From Gambelia wislizenii (Eukaryota; Chordata; Lepidosauria; Squamata; Crotaphytidae): 64,000 nt of DNA. Location: NCBI GenBank assembly GCA_030847615.1, contig JAUMIR010000001.1, positions 160,615,001-160,679,000 on the forward strand. Reading direction: 5' to 3'. The stretch's first letter is position 1. The number at the start of each line of letters is the position of its first letter. Below are positions 24,101 to 34,401 of the stretch, piece after piece. The translations under genes were made by a program, and so were the position numbers. A model generated the notes under the pieces. The model searched no databases and was not told where the DNA came from. It saw nothing but the letters and a program-made list of their open reading frames with translations.

Positions 24101-24302
24101 CCCCCAAGCACTATGCATTTTTGGAGGAGGGGAGGTGTTTTAATGAACACACATGATGGCGAGACATTTCATTGGCCATGGTGTGCCATGCCAGGGCTGG
24201 GAGAAGGCAGGGGCGGAGCTCACCTTATTTAAGGTCCTGCCACCCCTGGCCTCATCCTCTTTCCTTTCTTCCTTCCCTTTCAAGGATTGAAGAGAGGATT
24301 TA
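24101..24302 (+). promoter_or_regulatory. possible LTR or promoter fragment
   Basis: CATTGGCC, a GC box GGGGCGGAGCT (24212-24222) and a TATA-like CTTATTTAAGG follow one another at promoter-like spacing, then CCTCATCCTCTTTCC. A similar order (ATTGGG, GGGGCGGGGC, TGCATAAAGG, CCTCAGCCTCTTC) is found in the insertion at 50838-52033, so both may be promoter ends of related retroelements. The right side is cut by a family B element. Confidence 0.35.
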
Positions 24303-24886
24303 GGACTTTATCACACCAGCCTCTTTCTTTCAACAATCACGTTAGTGAAGCAAATGGGAACATATCTGTTTGAAATAATTCTCGATCACACTGTCTATTC
24401 AATCACAGGAGTGCACTGCAGTCATGGTGCTTTGCCAATCATCTGTCCTTCCACACCAGTTCTGTAACCATGCCCTCAGCACATGCGTGCCCTTCTTTTT
24501 TAAAAAAAGAATTGTTCCACAATTGCACATTTATGGAGAAATTATAATTTTTATATATTTTATCATATCCCTGTAGTTGTGCAATCACAGCAAAAAGAAA
24601 AAGAAAATAACGACAGGCATGAAGAAAAAAATCTTCATCAGTTTTGGAATAGTGAGGAGGAAAGGAGGGAGAGGAAGAGAGCAAGGGGATCAAGCCCCCT
24701 CATGCCACGTGACTTCCATCATACCACTACTGCCATGGAAGGGACTGATAGCATGAAGGGAAATACTGGCATGGCAGTGGTATTAAGAGTCATGGACAGG
24801 TTTTTCCCATCAATGAAGAGGTACACTACAGAAATGCCTGGAATGCAAATCAGCAACGGAATAGAGACAACGTCGTGTGATAAGTA
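24303..24886. mobile_element. diverged family B TIR element
   Basis: Starts GGACTTTATCACACCAG. The best right end is GTGTGATAAGTAC near 24886, an imperfect inverted match. The implied length, 584 bp, is that of family B. The interior is rather unlike other copies, so assignment depends on the termini. The 137-residue frame at 24579-24992 crosses this end and is not credible as a gene. Confidence 0.55.
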
Positions 24887-25619
24887 CTGGCCAAATTTGC
24901 GAATACCTTTGTGTAATTCCAGAATAAAGCCCTGTGTGATGATCTCCTTACTTAGAGCCCATTTGGGAATGAGCAGCTCTGATTTACTATAAACCTATTT
25001 GATTTTCTATAAATTTGACTCACTGGTTGCATTTCCTTTCTCCCTGCATGGGTTATTAAGTCATTTGTCTGCCTTATTTTTTTCTAACCTTGCAATTTTA
25101 TAATTGAATTTAAGATGCTTCATCAGCTGGGTCCCCATTACATCCTTGTAGAGTTGTTCACAACCAAGACACAAATAACTGGGTACAAATTCCTGAGCAG
25201 GAACATGCATCCATTTTGATTTCTTCCCTCCCTCTCCTTCTCTAGACCATTTTGTTTTGCAAAAATGACTAAGCTTCTTTTTCATCTATACCTTGATGGG
25301 ATTGGAGGTTGTTCAGCTTCCGTCTTGCCAATTTGATACTTTGTTTGAGTGATCCAATAATATCTCTCCTATTTCCCAACAGATCCAAAGCCCCAAATAC
25401 CACTTCCACTCCTATGTTGCACTATGATTTTTAAAATCAGTTGATAGTATCATCTTGAGGAGGAGCGCAAAATTGTTTGCCTTTCTGATGTTTGGACTAC
25501 AATACCACAATCCTTTACTATTGGCCATTCTGGATGGGGCTTCTGGGGGTTGAAGTCCAAATCTTGTGGAGAGCTCAATGTTCCCCACCATGGATATTAA
25601 TTAGCCTTACCATCTGTTG
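24887..25619. other. no gene; one dispersed repeat scrap
   Basis: Non-coding. At 25492-25590, TTTGGACTACAATACCACAA then GGGGCTTCTGGGGGTTGAAG is a common reptile palindromic repeat. Nothing else recognised. Confidence 0.45.
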
Positions 25620-26206
25620 GGACTTTATCAGATGCATCAAATACGGCATCATAACAGACACCACATAACCACAAAAGAGCACACATATCAGACGGCATTG
25701 CTTTTTGCAGTTATGTCCCTGCCAAAATCCGTAATTTTTAGTTGACAGCTTAAGCCCTCAATTGCCCCCCCTGCCAGTTTTTTGCCAACATAGCTGCCAT
25801 GTGAAACCTTGTGTCTTTTTTTTTTCTTTTTTTTTTACTGTACTTACCCCATCAGTGGCCAGTCCAGTGCGAACACATCCAGGTGAGATCACAACATCCA
25901 GGTAAGTGATGCACTTTTTATGACCTTCCCTAGGTTACTTGTAAGTTTTAAAGTATGTTTTTGTGCTTTTTGAAACTTTTTAAATGTTATTTTTTGTTTT
26001 GGTTTTTGAATTTCCCACGTGATGAAGTCTCACGATATTTTGCGGGATTTCAAAGAAGGAAATGAACAGAGCTCCATTCGCTTCCTCTTTCATTGCCAGA
26101 GCTGCCTTTGCCGGGATTAGAGGTAAGTGCGGGGGGAGCATTCTTCGATAGAAGATTTTTTTATGCCAGCAAAATAATGCTTTAAAGGGATAGTTTTATA
26201 AAGTCC
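25620..26206. mobile_element. family B TIR element with splice-like sites
   Basis: Starts GGACTTTATCAGATGCATC and ends TATAAAGTCC. TTG at 25617-25619 and 26207-26209 is the duplication. The length is 587 bp. It holds the palindrome GTTGACAGCTTAAGCCCTCA and two good splice-donor matches: CAG/GTAAGT at 25899-25907 and AG/GTAAGT at 26121-26128. Between them lies the family segment GAACAGAGCTCCATTC. No coding frame. Confidence 0.87.
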
Positions 26207-27479
26207 TTGATCATCTTAAGATTGATGCAGAGGGATTTCTTGGTGACAACATGTGATAATGGGACTCGAGCTGTATTACACATCACTTCAGCTCTGAAAG
26301 ATGCTTCACTTGGAAACTTACCCCCTCCAAAAAAACCCTTCTTCTGAAAGCAGCATAGCATTTTTTTTTCAAAAAATAAACTGTGTTGAATATATATTAG
26401 AATTAATCTCCATTGAACTGTAAAATATATTTAACATAGCTGCCTGCAATATTTAACTCTAATGCTGCTCCCATTTGGAAACCCTGTTCACAGTGTTGCA
26501 AGAGTTGTTGATTATGAACTCAGATACAAAGAAGGCAGTAGCAGAATACCTCCCAGAAAGTTTCAGCCAACTTCATCATCTTGCCCAGTGACCTGGCTTG
26601 ACCAAGAAGCTGAAAACAGAAGCATATGAATGTTGGTTAGAAACGGGCCCCACTGTAGACGAAGTCTTTCCTGAAAATCCCTGGCAAGTTCCCACTGTAG
26701 CCATCTGGGTGAGATGAATACATGTTAGCTAAAACAGGATCAAACCTGATTCTTCCTTTAGAACAAAAGTTTATAAGAATAAAGAATGTTTGGTGAGGGG
26801 GTTTTTTTGAAAAAAAAATCTCATGTTTCTGAGTGTTTGGGTGCCAAAGATACAGTTGGATTTTTTCATGATTATTCTCAAATATGGCTATATGTCTGAA
26901 TTAGAAAACAACCAAAAGTATAATGAGCATCTATGTAAGTAAAAATATCTAAGGCAGAGAAATCCTGTCAAAGTATATGGACAGAACTCCCGGTGACTAG
27001 GAACTCAATGATATTATTGTTATTGTGGCCATGGACAGTTGGGAGAGATGTGCCAAGTGGGGAGCAGCACAAGGTTCACTCCAGTTGCTGTTCATAGGCC
27101 AGGCAGGAAGGAGACTTCCCTTTGAAATGGTGGCGAAGAGGGCAACACACTTGCTCATTCCACAACTTCCTTATGGTTCTTTTGTGGATTTATCATTCAA
27201 GATCTTTACAAACCAGACAAAGAAGCGGAGATAATATTCATCAGATACTGTATGAAGATGACATTGTAAGTAGGGTTAATTAACACATTAGAAGACAAAA
27301 ATAAAACTCAATATTATTTTGAAAAGATTATCTAGAAAGCTCTTGGTCTTTAGAACTCCCCTTGAAGGGATGCAAGGCTAGCACTCTATCTCTTGTCCCA
27401 CATCTGACAGGCAAGGGCATTTTTTCCCCCGGCAAGCCTATGGTAGGTAGGTAGGTTTTGCAAAAGTGGCTTTTAATCT
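26207..27479. other. no gene recognised
   Basis: AT-rich non-coding sequence with short frames only, none with motifs. No repeat boundary recognised. Confidence 0.45.
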
Positions 27480-27640
27480 GCACAGTTGCTATTTTTAATT
27501 TTTCTAATATTTTTCTAAAAGTTGCTTCTTTCTTTCAAAATGTTTCAGCATCTGTTTATTTTTTCATTTTATTATAAGCGGTGTCTTGAATATGGGGAGG
27601 GGGTGGAGTAGAGTATAAATTTAATAAAGAAATACAGAAA
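27480..27640 (+). mobile_element. old L2-like LINE tail
   Basis: T-rich sequence ends in AAGCGGTGTCTTGAATATGG and then AGAGTATAAATTTAATAAA. It resembles the L2-type 3' end at 21880-21915 but is heavily worn. Confidence 0.4.
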
Positions 27641-27984
27641 TAAGGACACATGTTGGCCCTGAACTAGCAACATTAATTACAAGAAATATAAAAATGTAAA
27701 CTTCTTCATTCATGTCAGAAAAATCAGGTACACAAATATGGGGTAGATGATGCCTGGCTTGAGGGCAGTATATGTGGAAAGGATTTAAGGTTCTCAGTCA
27801 TTTGCAAACTAAACATGAGTCAGCAGGGCCTGCATCAATAGGAATGTAGTGTCTAAACAAAGGGCAGGAAGTGTTTGCCCCTCTAGATATTGTTGGACTG
27901 GAAGTCTCAGCAGCACAAGCCAGCAGAACCAATGGTGAGAAATGCTAAGAGGTGCAGTTCAAAAAATATTGGTATGGGCACTTA

Positions 27985-28608
27985 GGGCTTGTCAACACTG
28001 GTAGGAAACCATAAACCCACATCGTAGCTGCTGTAGATGTTTTTAATCTGAAGCGACCCCATAAATGTCATACTCACTAGGTCTTGTCTGATGGGAGATT
28101 GGAGTATCCTGCCACACTGTAATCATAGGTGAACTTGTGTCAGTGTAAAAGGGTGGTCCTACACTGATCATATGTCCTATTCATTGCATTATTTATGGTC
28201 ACATGGCCAGGGTGGCTCCATTTTTTTCCTTCCCTTTCACCTTGTTCACTCGTGCCTGCAAATATATGCCTTTCCAGAGTACTATATTACTGGATAAGCA
28301 GAGATACGCTTATACAGTTATGTACACAATTGAAACAAAATTTAAGGCACCTGTACGCTGGCGGAATGGAGATCCATCCACTGGAAGCCCCAGTCCCAGC
28401 TTCTCACTGAAGCCAATCCATGGCCACCACATTGCCAGTAATCCAGGTTTTCCCATGAAATGCAGAGCTAACCATGAATCTTTTAGACCCAGATTTTCCT
28501 GGGGGAAAAAACAATGAAGCTGTGAATCATCACAAATGTTGTGTGGGAACTGCGTTGCAAATACAAAGTGAGTACATTTTGGTTTGGTTTGCTAGTGTAG
28601 ACAAGGCC
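27985..28608. mobile_element. family C-like TIR element
   Basis: Starts GGGCTTGTCAACACTGGTAG and ends GCTAGTGTAGACAAGGCC, clear inverted repeats of about 18 bp with a few mismatches. GGGCTTGTCTACAC-type termini are known from Harbinger-like elements of reptiles. Flanks TTA and ACA do not match. The interior encodes nothing recognisable. Confidence 0.75.
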
Positions 28609-28769
28609 ACAATTTTCACCCTGGTGTAGACCAACTGTGTCCCTCCAGAGGTTTTTGGATTGCCACTTTCATGATTCCCCACAGTTGGCTACACTAATGA
28701 GGGCCAGTAAGAACTGTATAGGCCAAAAAAACACCTGGAGGGCCAGAGCTGCCCACTGTTGGTCCATCG

Positions 28770-28860
28770 TGAGAAGTACTTGGTCTCACTCTATTCTGCA
28801 TTGGTGGTATCCCCCCTAGAATAGTGTCTTCATTTCTGGGCACTGCAATTTAAGGATGGG
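28770..28860 (+). mobile_element. old CR1 fragment
   Basis: CTCACTCTATTCTGCATTGG then TAGAATAGTGTCTTCATTTC and TGGGCACTGCAATTTAA follow the coding order of the CR1 reverse transcriptase tail (the segment before VQFWAPQF). The fragment is about 90 bp. Confidence 0.5.
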
Positions 28861-29700
28861 GGAGGATTCCCTGGTGGTTCCACATCTCCCTGTCCCATTG
28901 ACTATGGGAAACTGGTTGGATTTTGTTCATTGTACCATTCTTTCTGTTGATTACAACAGTTGTTGAAAATTTGATGAGTACTCCGGTTTTATTCATGGGA
29001 AAATGCCTCATTTTCTTAGCGCTCACGACTTACTGCAAATTGAGATCATACAGATGGCATACAGCAGCATTGTTTTGCTTCCTGAATGCGCACAAATCTT
29101 CTTTTCCATGAGATACTAATCAGAACATTTTGCTTCTCCCATCTGTTCCTTGTTGAATATTAAGAGGCTCTACCTAGCCACTGCTGTGATAAAAGGAGGC
29201 AAATGTGCTTTGCACCAGTTTCCTGTGCAATCAACATGGTGTAAAAATAAAAGAGCAAACACCACAGTGCACTGTCTTAACTGTGATAAATCACTATGTT
29301 GCCTGGATCGCAGGAAGTAAAAAAGGGTGTTAATGCTTCTTAGAGATACATAGATAAGAAGACAGAAAGTGTGTTAAGGCTACAGTCCTAAATATATGTA
29401 ACCTGAAATCAACTCCAATATAGCCATCCGGACTTATTTCCATATAACCAGAAAATGTGTATTCTTATATAACAGTAAAATCTGCATGACTTTAAATTGG
29501 GAGCTGAGTATATGAATTCTAAAGAGCTTTAAATAGAAAGAGCTTTACATAGAATAGGTTGCCCCTGGGCACCTTAGTCTAGTGAATGAGTGTCCATTTG
29601 CATAAGGCAATAGGTTTTCTGTGTCTAGCTGGATTGCCAGAGGGCACATTTAAGAAGCTGCTCTGTAGCAAGGTGCAAGGAGTGTGATCTGGAATTAATT
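28861..29700. other. no gene recognised
   Basis: Non-coding. Frames under 65 residues show no motif. No repeat recognised. Confidence 0.45.
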
Positions 29701-29703
29701 TAA

Positions 29704-30559
29704 GGGCTTGTCTAGATGAGAAGATATAATGCTGATTGCTGCGCATTAACACAAATTCGCAGCAGCATTCATTTGTCTCCACAGTTTTTTGCAAAATCAC
29801 TGGCAAGTGAAGCTCTATGTGTTTGATGTTCACATGGAGTCATGCCTGTGAATCAAGATGGTGGCCGGGAGTGAATTGCTCAGGTTATTATTTTCAACAA
29901 GTTGCCAGCACTGCACAGTATTATTATTATTTTACTGTAAGTCTAAGGTGCACAAGTGTGACCTTGTGTTTAAAAAGCTGTTTAGTCACCTCATCACAGC
30001 AAAAAAGTACACAATCATGACCACGAAACACCAAAATGGTGCTTCTGGCCACTTCATCGCCAACAAGCCCACCCCCTGTGCACATCCAACCAATCAGCTT
30101 TCCACTTCCATTCTTATCCGGGAATACGCTGTGATACAGTTTGGTCAGATGCAAGCAGGGACGTGCATTTCCTCACATTTAAAAAAAAATAAATCTCAGG
30201 AGAAGCCACAAAGGCTTTTCCCATGTAGCTTTCTGTGGTTTGGGCCCCATTCCTTCTGAATACAGTCATCCCTTCACATTTGCGGGAGTTAGGTTAAGAA
30301 GACCCCTGCAAATGTGAAAAGTCCACGAATAATAAAAGCCCCCCGCCACCCCAGAAAGTGGCAAAGGGCCTTCAGAGGCCCCGTCACCACTCCCCCCACC
30401 CTCCCCAGAGCAGCAAACCACGAATATGCAGAACCGCAAGTGTGGAGGCCATGAATGTGGAGGGGGGACCATACAGCAAATCACTATGAGATCCCATTGG
30501 GACAAAAAGTATTCTCCACAAATTCTATGAGGAGTTTTTTTCACTGTCTAGACAACTCC
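29704..30559. mobile_element. family C TIR element, reverse orientation, with nested insertion
   Basis: Starts GGGCTTGTCTAGATGAG and ends CTGTCTAGACAACTCC. TAA at 29701-29703 and 30560-30562 is an exact duplication. Reverse-strand words TACTTTTTGTCCCAATGGG (right end) and CATCCAACCAATCAGCTTTC match the copies at 59706 and 53003 read the other way. A mariner-like element (30263-30471) is nested near the right end. No transposase frame. Confidence 0.86.
30263..30471. mobile_element. mariner-like non-autonomous element
   Basis: CAGTCATCCCTTCACATTTG begins after TA (30261-30262). The other end runs AATGTGGAGGGGGGACCA before TA (30472-30473), an imperfect inverted repeat. The interior repeats GCAAATGTGAA and GCAAGTGTGGA. 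TA flanks fit the Tc1/mariner superfamily. It sits inside the family C element. Confidence 0.7.
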
Positions 30560-30712
30560 TAAGACAGGGATGTTGTGCTTTTAATTTTAAATAACTTTTT
30601 CACCAAGGTTACAAATAAGGAGTTAAAGCCAAGCCTGGAACATATTTGTAGCCAGTATTAATTTATGTTGCTTTTTACTCACAACCCAGGTGCATTTCAA
30701 ATGACCCAGTTA
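30560..30712. other. short spacer, nothing recognised
   Basis: Non-coding sequence between two transposable elements. Confidence 0.4.
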
Positions 30713-30922
30713 CAGTGGCCCCTTGGTATCTGCTGGGGTTTGGTTCCAGGACCTCCCATGGATATCAAAAGCTGTGGGTGCTCAAGTCCCATTCTATACA
30801 ATAGAATAGTAAAACAGTGCCCTTTATATAAAATGGCAAAATCAAAGTTTGCTTCTTAGAATTTATTTTTCTTTAATATGGGGAGATGGGGGGATCCGTG
30901 GATGCCAAATCCATGGATACTG
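30713..30922. mobile_element. mariner/Tigger-like non-autonomous element
   Basis: Begins CAGTGGCCCCTTGGTATCTG after TA and ends CCATGGATACTG before TA. Inner words GGTTTGGTTCCAGGACC, GTGCTCAAGTCCCATT and TATAAAATGGCAAAATCAA are those of a widespread Tigger-like family of amniotes. The element is 210 bp and non-coding. Confidence 0.75.
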
Positions 30923-31039
30923 TACTTTCTTCTAGGTAGTATGCTTGGACCACAACCTTAAGATTATTGTATATATTGCAAAGCTATGTCTCCAGGTTTA
31001 CTACTGAATTTGTACTCAGCAGAAAACCACAGCCAATCG

Positions 31040-31270
31040 TAACAGTTAAGAATCTTGTGGCACCCGAAAGACTAAGGCCTACATCTTATTGTTAGGCCCA
31101 ACTAGTGTAAACCCACTGAACCCTTGGGGTTTCCCCAAGTGTTGATTTACCATTCAATAATTGATTCAGTTGATTTACTCTAGTAGGGGCAAACAAATAG
31201 GATGTAGGCAAAACATATTTATTATAACATGTGCTTTTCTGGGCTACAGCCTGCTTAATCAGATGCATGG
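31040..31270. repeat. dispersed amniote repeat, degraded
   Basis: AGAATCTTGTGGCACCCGAA then AAGACTAAGG at the left, and GGGCTACAGCCTGCTTAATC then AGATGCATGGAGT at the right, belong to one repeat. Between them is a stretch with TTGTTAGGCCCAACTAGTG. A second copy with the same two words is at 52665-52765. I cannot name the family. Confidence 0.5.
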
Positions 31271-32253
31271 AGTCTTATCCAGAAGGTTCTGGTATAAGCA
31301 GTGTTAAGAGAGGGACTGTAGACAGCAAGGTCCGAGGTAGATTAAATGCAAAAAATAGAGACAGTGACAATTATATGAACAATGCTTGTTTTGTTGCATT
31401 TACACATTTCAGTTTTTAACTGTACATTTCAAAACACTGTCGACTAAAATTAATGTTTGGAATGACTGTACTGAGATTAAGCCTTTAACAAGAAGCCAGT
31501 TACTTAGCTTCATCAGCCGAGGTTCTGTTGGCCATTGCAAGTTTAAATAAATAAATAAGGCTGTGTTTCTGATCTTTATATACTTGTTGTTAAGGAACAA
31601 GCACTTTCCCAATGACGCACCAACACCAACAGGAAAGGCATGTTCAATGTATTTTGTGACTCATTTCAATTTGCTACCTAGTGCACTCATAGTTTGCTTA
31701 TTAACCTCGGCATTGGTAGCTAATGGATACTCTGTAGGAAGCAGTTTTTCATCATGAATGCTTGATGGAGAAATGGAGGCAGATGTCAGGAAAGCTCTTG
31801 TCAGTGGAAAAAAACTTCTAAGCCAGCCTCCCGTAACCTGGTGCCTGCCCTTTGTATTGGACTGCATCTTCCATCATCCTCAACCAGCATGTCAACCTAT
31901 CTGAGAGAGTGTGAGTTGAGGGAGGCTGATTTAAGCTCTGACAAAAAAAAAGTGTCTCTTTGTATGGATATTTGAGGGAAGTGCAGGCAGAGCATTCTAT
32001 TACTTCCCAGAACCAGCTGGGAAGTGTAAAAGTTTTTGGCTCTTTAACACACTCTCTCTCTGATTTAATTAAATAACCTAATTCTGGGATTAGATCAAAG
32101 CTAAAAGTCCAACTTAAGTGAACCAATTAAATTTTAAAATAGAGTTGCTCCTTTAAGTTTAAAACATCCCAACTTGATTGCTTACTTAATTGATTTTTAC
32201 TAGTTGCTGCCTATGTCTGCTTAAAGGGATATACATTACCTTGTCAACATATA
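31271..32253. other. no gene recognised
   Basis: AT-rich non-coding DNA. The largest frames (for example 31818-32126 minus) show no motif. A short (TAAA)n run is at 31545-31557. Confidence 0.45.
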
Positions 32254-32517
32254 CAGTATGACCCCCATATCCACATCAAAAAGATGGTATCTCTATGCAT
32301 TTTCTAGGTCCTCCAGCATGATTCTATGGTATGCTTCTGCCAGATGTTGACCATAGAGTTATGCTGAAGGACCTAGAGATTCTTGGAGAGATATCTCTAG
32401 GAATCTCTAGGTGTTCCACTGTGACTCTGTGGTATGCTTGGGCTGGAAGTCACTCATTTTACAATAATGGGGTTCAATATTATCCATGGTCTCTGGTATC
32501 ATGGGGAGTCCAGAAGC

Positions 32518-33103
32518 ACTGGTAGCACAGTGGTTAAATGTCAGCACTGCAGCCACAACATTGCAAGTTCAATCCCAAGGGCTCCAAGGTTCACTCAGCC
32601 TTCCATCCTTTCATAGGTTGGTAAAATGAGTACCCGGCTTGTAGGGGCAATTAGCTAACATGCATTGGAAACTGCTTAATGTGGTGTAGATATGTAAAGT
32701 GCTATTGCTTAACAATTTCTAAGCCATTCTGAGAGATTTTGGACTTTTTCGGACAATCCAAAAATAACGCTAGCAGTGTCGCCAGGTTGCGATGCTGCAG
32801 CGCTAGAGGGCGTCAGTTTCGCATGATGCTCCTTCCCAGCGGTACTGTTGCAGTACCGCTGGGACATTTGACCGTGATATTTTTGATTTTACCATTATAT
32901 TTTACTCACGTCGATCGTCCCAGCGGTACTGCAACAGTACCACTGGGAAGGAGCATCATGCGAAACTGACGCCCTCTAGCGCTGCAGCGTCGCAACCTGG
33001 CGACGCTGCTAGCGTTATTTTTGGATTGTCTGAAAAAGTCCTTTGTGGCTGAAAAGTGGGGTATAAATATCTAAAATAAATAAGTAAATAAGTAAGTAAG
33101 TAA
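32518..33103 (+). mobile_element. Sauria-type SINE plus LINE-type tail, interrupted
   Basis: TGGTAGCACAGTGGTTAAAT (box A region), AAGTTCAATCCCAAGGG (box B region), then CCTTCCATCCTTTC, AAAATGAGTACCCGGC and GGGGCAATTAGCTAA match the tRNA-derived Sauria SINE of squamates. It reaches GTGCTATTGCTT near 32709. The following CTAAGCCATTCTGAGAG and, after the hairpin, GTGGGGTATAAATA with (TAAG)n form a LINE-type tail, possibly a separate insertion. A family P element splits that tail. Confidence 0.72.
32741..33041. mobile_element. family P hairpin element, very recent
   Basis: Two 125-bp arms (32741-32865 and 32917-33041) are inverted copies differing at only four positions. The termini are GGACTTTTTCGGAC and GTCTGAAAAAGTCC. 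TTT at 32738-32740 and 33042-33044 is the duplication. The 51-bp loop contains TATTTTACTCACG. The arms are rich in CpG. This is the innermost and so youngest layer of the nest. Confidence 0.95.
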
Positions 33104-33135
33104 ATACCCCCTGCAGATACGGGGGTCATAATGTA

Positions 33136-33371
33136 TACATTACGCTCACCTATTGATATCTAGCCAAGAGGACATTGCTCCCTGCACCAGCTCTGTGCTA
33201 GTCTGAAGAGTTACAGATTAGAACAGAACATTTATGGTGACTCCTCCAAAGCTGTGGAACACCCTCCAAGAATAGTCCTCCTCCCGCTGTCTTTTGAAAG
33301 GTTTGCATAAGATTTACCTTGCTTTTAAAGCATAGGTGAACAATTCCTTGGTTCACATGGGCCAATTTAGG
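33136..33371 (+). mobile_element. L2-like fragment within unassigned sequence
   Basis: GCTGTGGAACACCCTCC at 33250-33266, followed by a stretch encoding an F-x-R-F-A-type helix, resembles the L2 ORF C-terminus upstream of the segment at 21625. It is about 110 bp and worn. The rest is unrecognised. Confidence 0.45.
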
Positions 33372-34401
33372 CAAGCATGGTGATGGAAATTGCAATGATA
33401 ATGGACGCCTCCTGCTAGAGTTCTGTGCAGAACAACAGCTGACTATTACAAACACTATCTTTCAGCAGAAAGATAGCTTGAAAACAACCTGGATGCATCC
33501 CCAATCCAAACATTGGCACCTCATTGACTATGTTCTAGTTTGCCAGAGAAACATTCACGATGTCCATCATACCCGAGTGATGCCCAGTGCAGAATGCCAA
33601 ACAGATCATCACCTCGTCAGATGTAAACTAAATCTTCATCTTAAGTTCAAACCTAAGAGGGGTGACATCTTAAAGAAGAGACTCCAAGTCAACAATCTTT
33701 AACAAGCTACCATGAGAGACAACTTCCAGGCAAACCTGGAAACAAAACTTGAAGACCATCCTACAGATCCTTCTCCCACAGTGCTCTGGCAACATATCAA
33801 AAACAGTATCCTCCAGTCTGCGAAAGAATCCCTCGGGTTCTTCCACAAGAAAAATCAAGACTGGTTTGATGAAAACAACCAAGAGATCCAGGAGCTGTTG
33901 GCAAAGAAGAGAACTGCTCACCAGGCATACCTTGCCCAGCCAACCTGCCATGTAAGAAAAGCAGTGTGTATAGAGCCATTGTACTGTCTATTCTCCTTTA
34001 TGGGTCTGAAACATGGGTCACCTATCGCCACCACCTACGACTCCTCGAATGCTTTCATCAGCACTGTCTATGCACAATCCTAAATATACACTAGACTGAC
34101 TATGTGACGAATGTTGCTGTCCTTGAGCAAGCAGGGATCACCAGCATTGAGGCCATGATATTGAGAACACAGCTGCGCTGGGCAGGGCACGTTTCTAGGA
34201 TGGAGGACCATTGCCTCCCAAAAATACTACTCTACGGTGAACTCGCCACAGGCCAACATAAGAGGGGCACTCCAAAAACACGACACAAGGACTCCCTGAA
34301 ACAACATCTCAGGCTTGGCCAAATTGATCACCAACAATGGTCCACCCTGACCTCACATCAGGAGGCATGGAGACGCACTATCCACAATGCTGCAGCCTTA
34401 T

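Larger units (their letters stand above)
32254..33133. mobile_element. mariner-like element, host of a three-layer nest
   Basis: Starts CAGTATGACCCCCATATCC after TA (32252-32253) and ends GGGGGTCATAATG before TA (33134-33135). The ends are inverted repeats matching at 12 of 13 positions. About 270 bp of element sequence precede a SINE insertion near 32518, and only about 30 bp follow it. A family P element is nested further inside. No transposase frame. Confidence 0.83.

Noticed and set aside
24579..24992. 137-residue plus-strand open frame
   Set aside because: It crosses a family B element boundary and is rich in charged low-complexity residues. No domain recognised.
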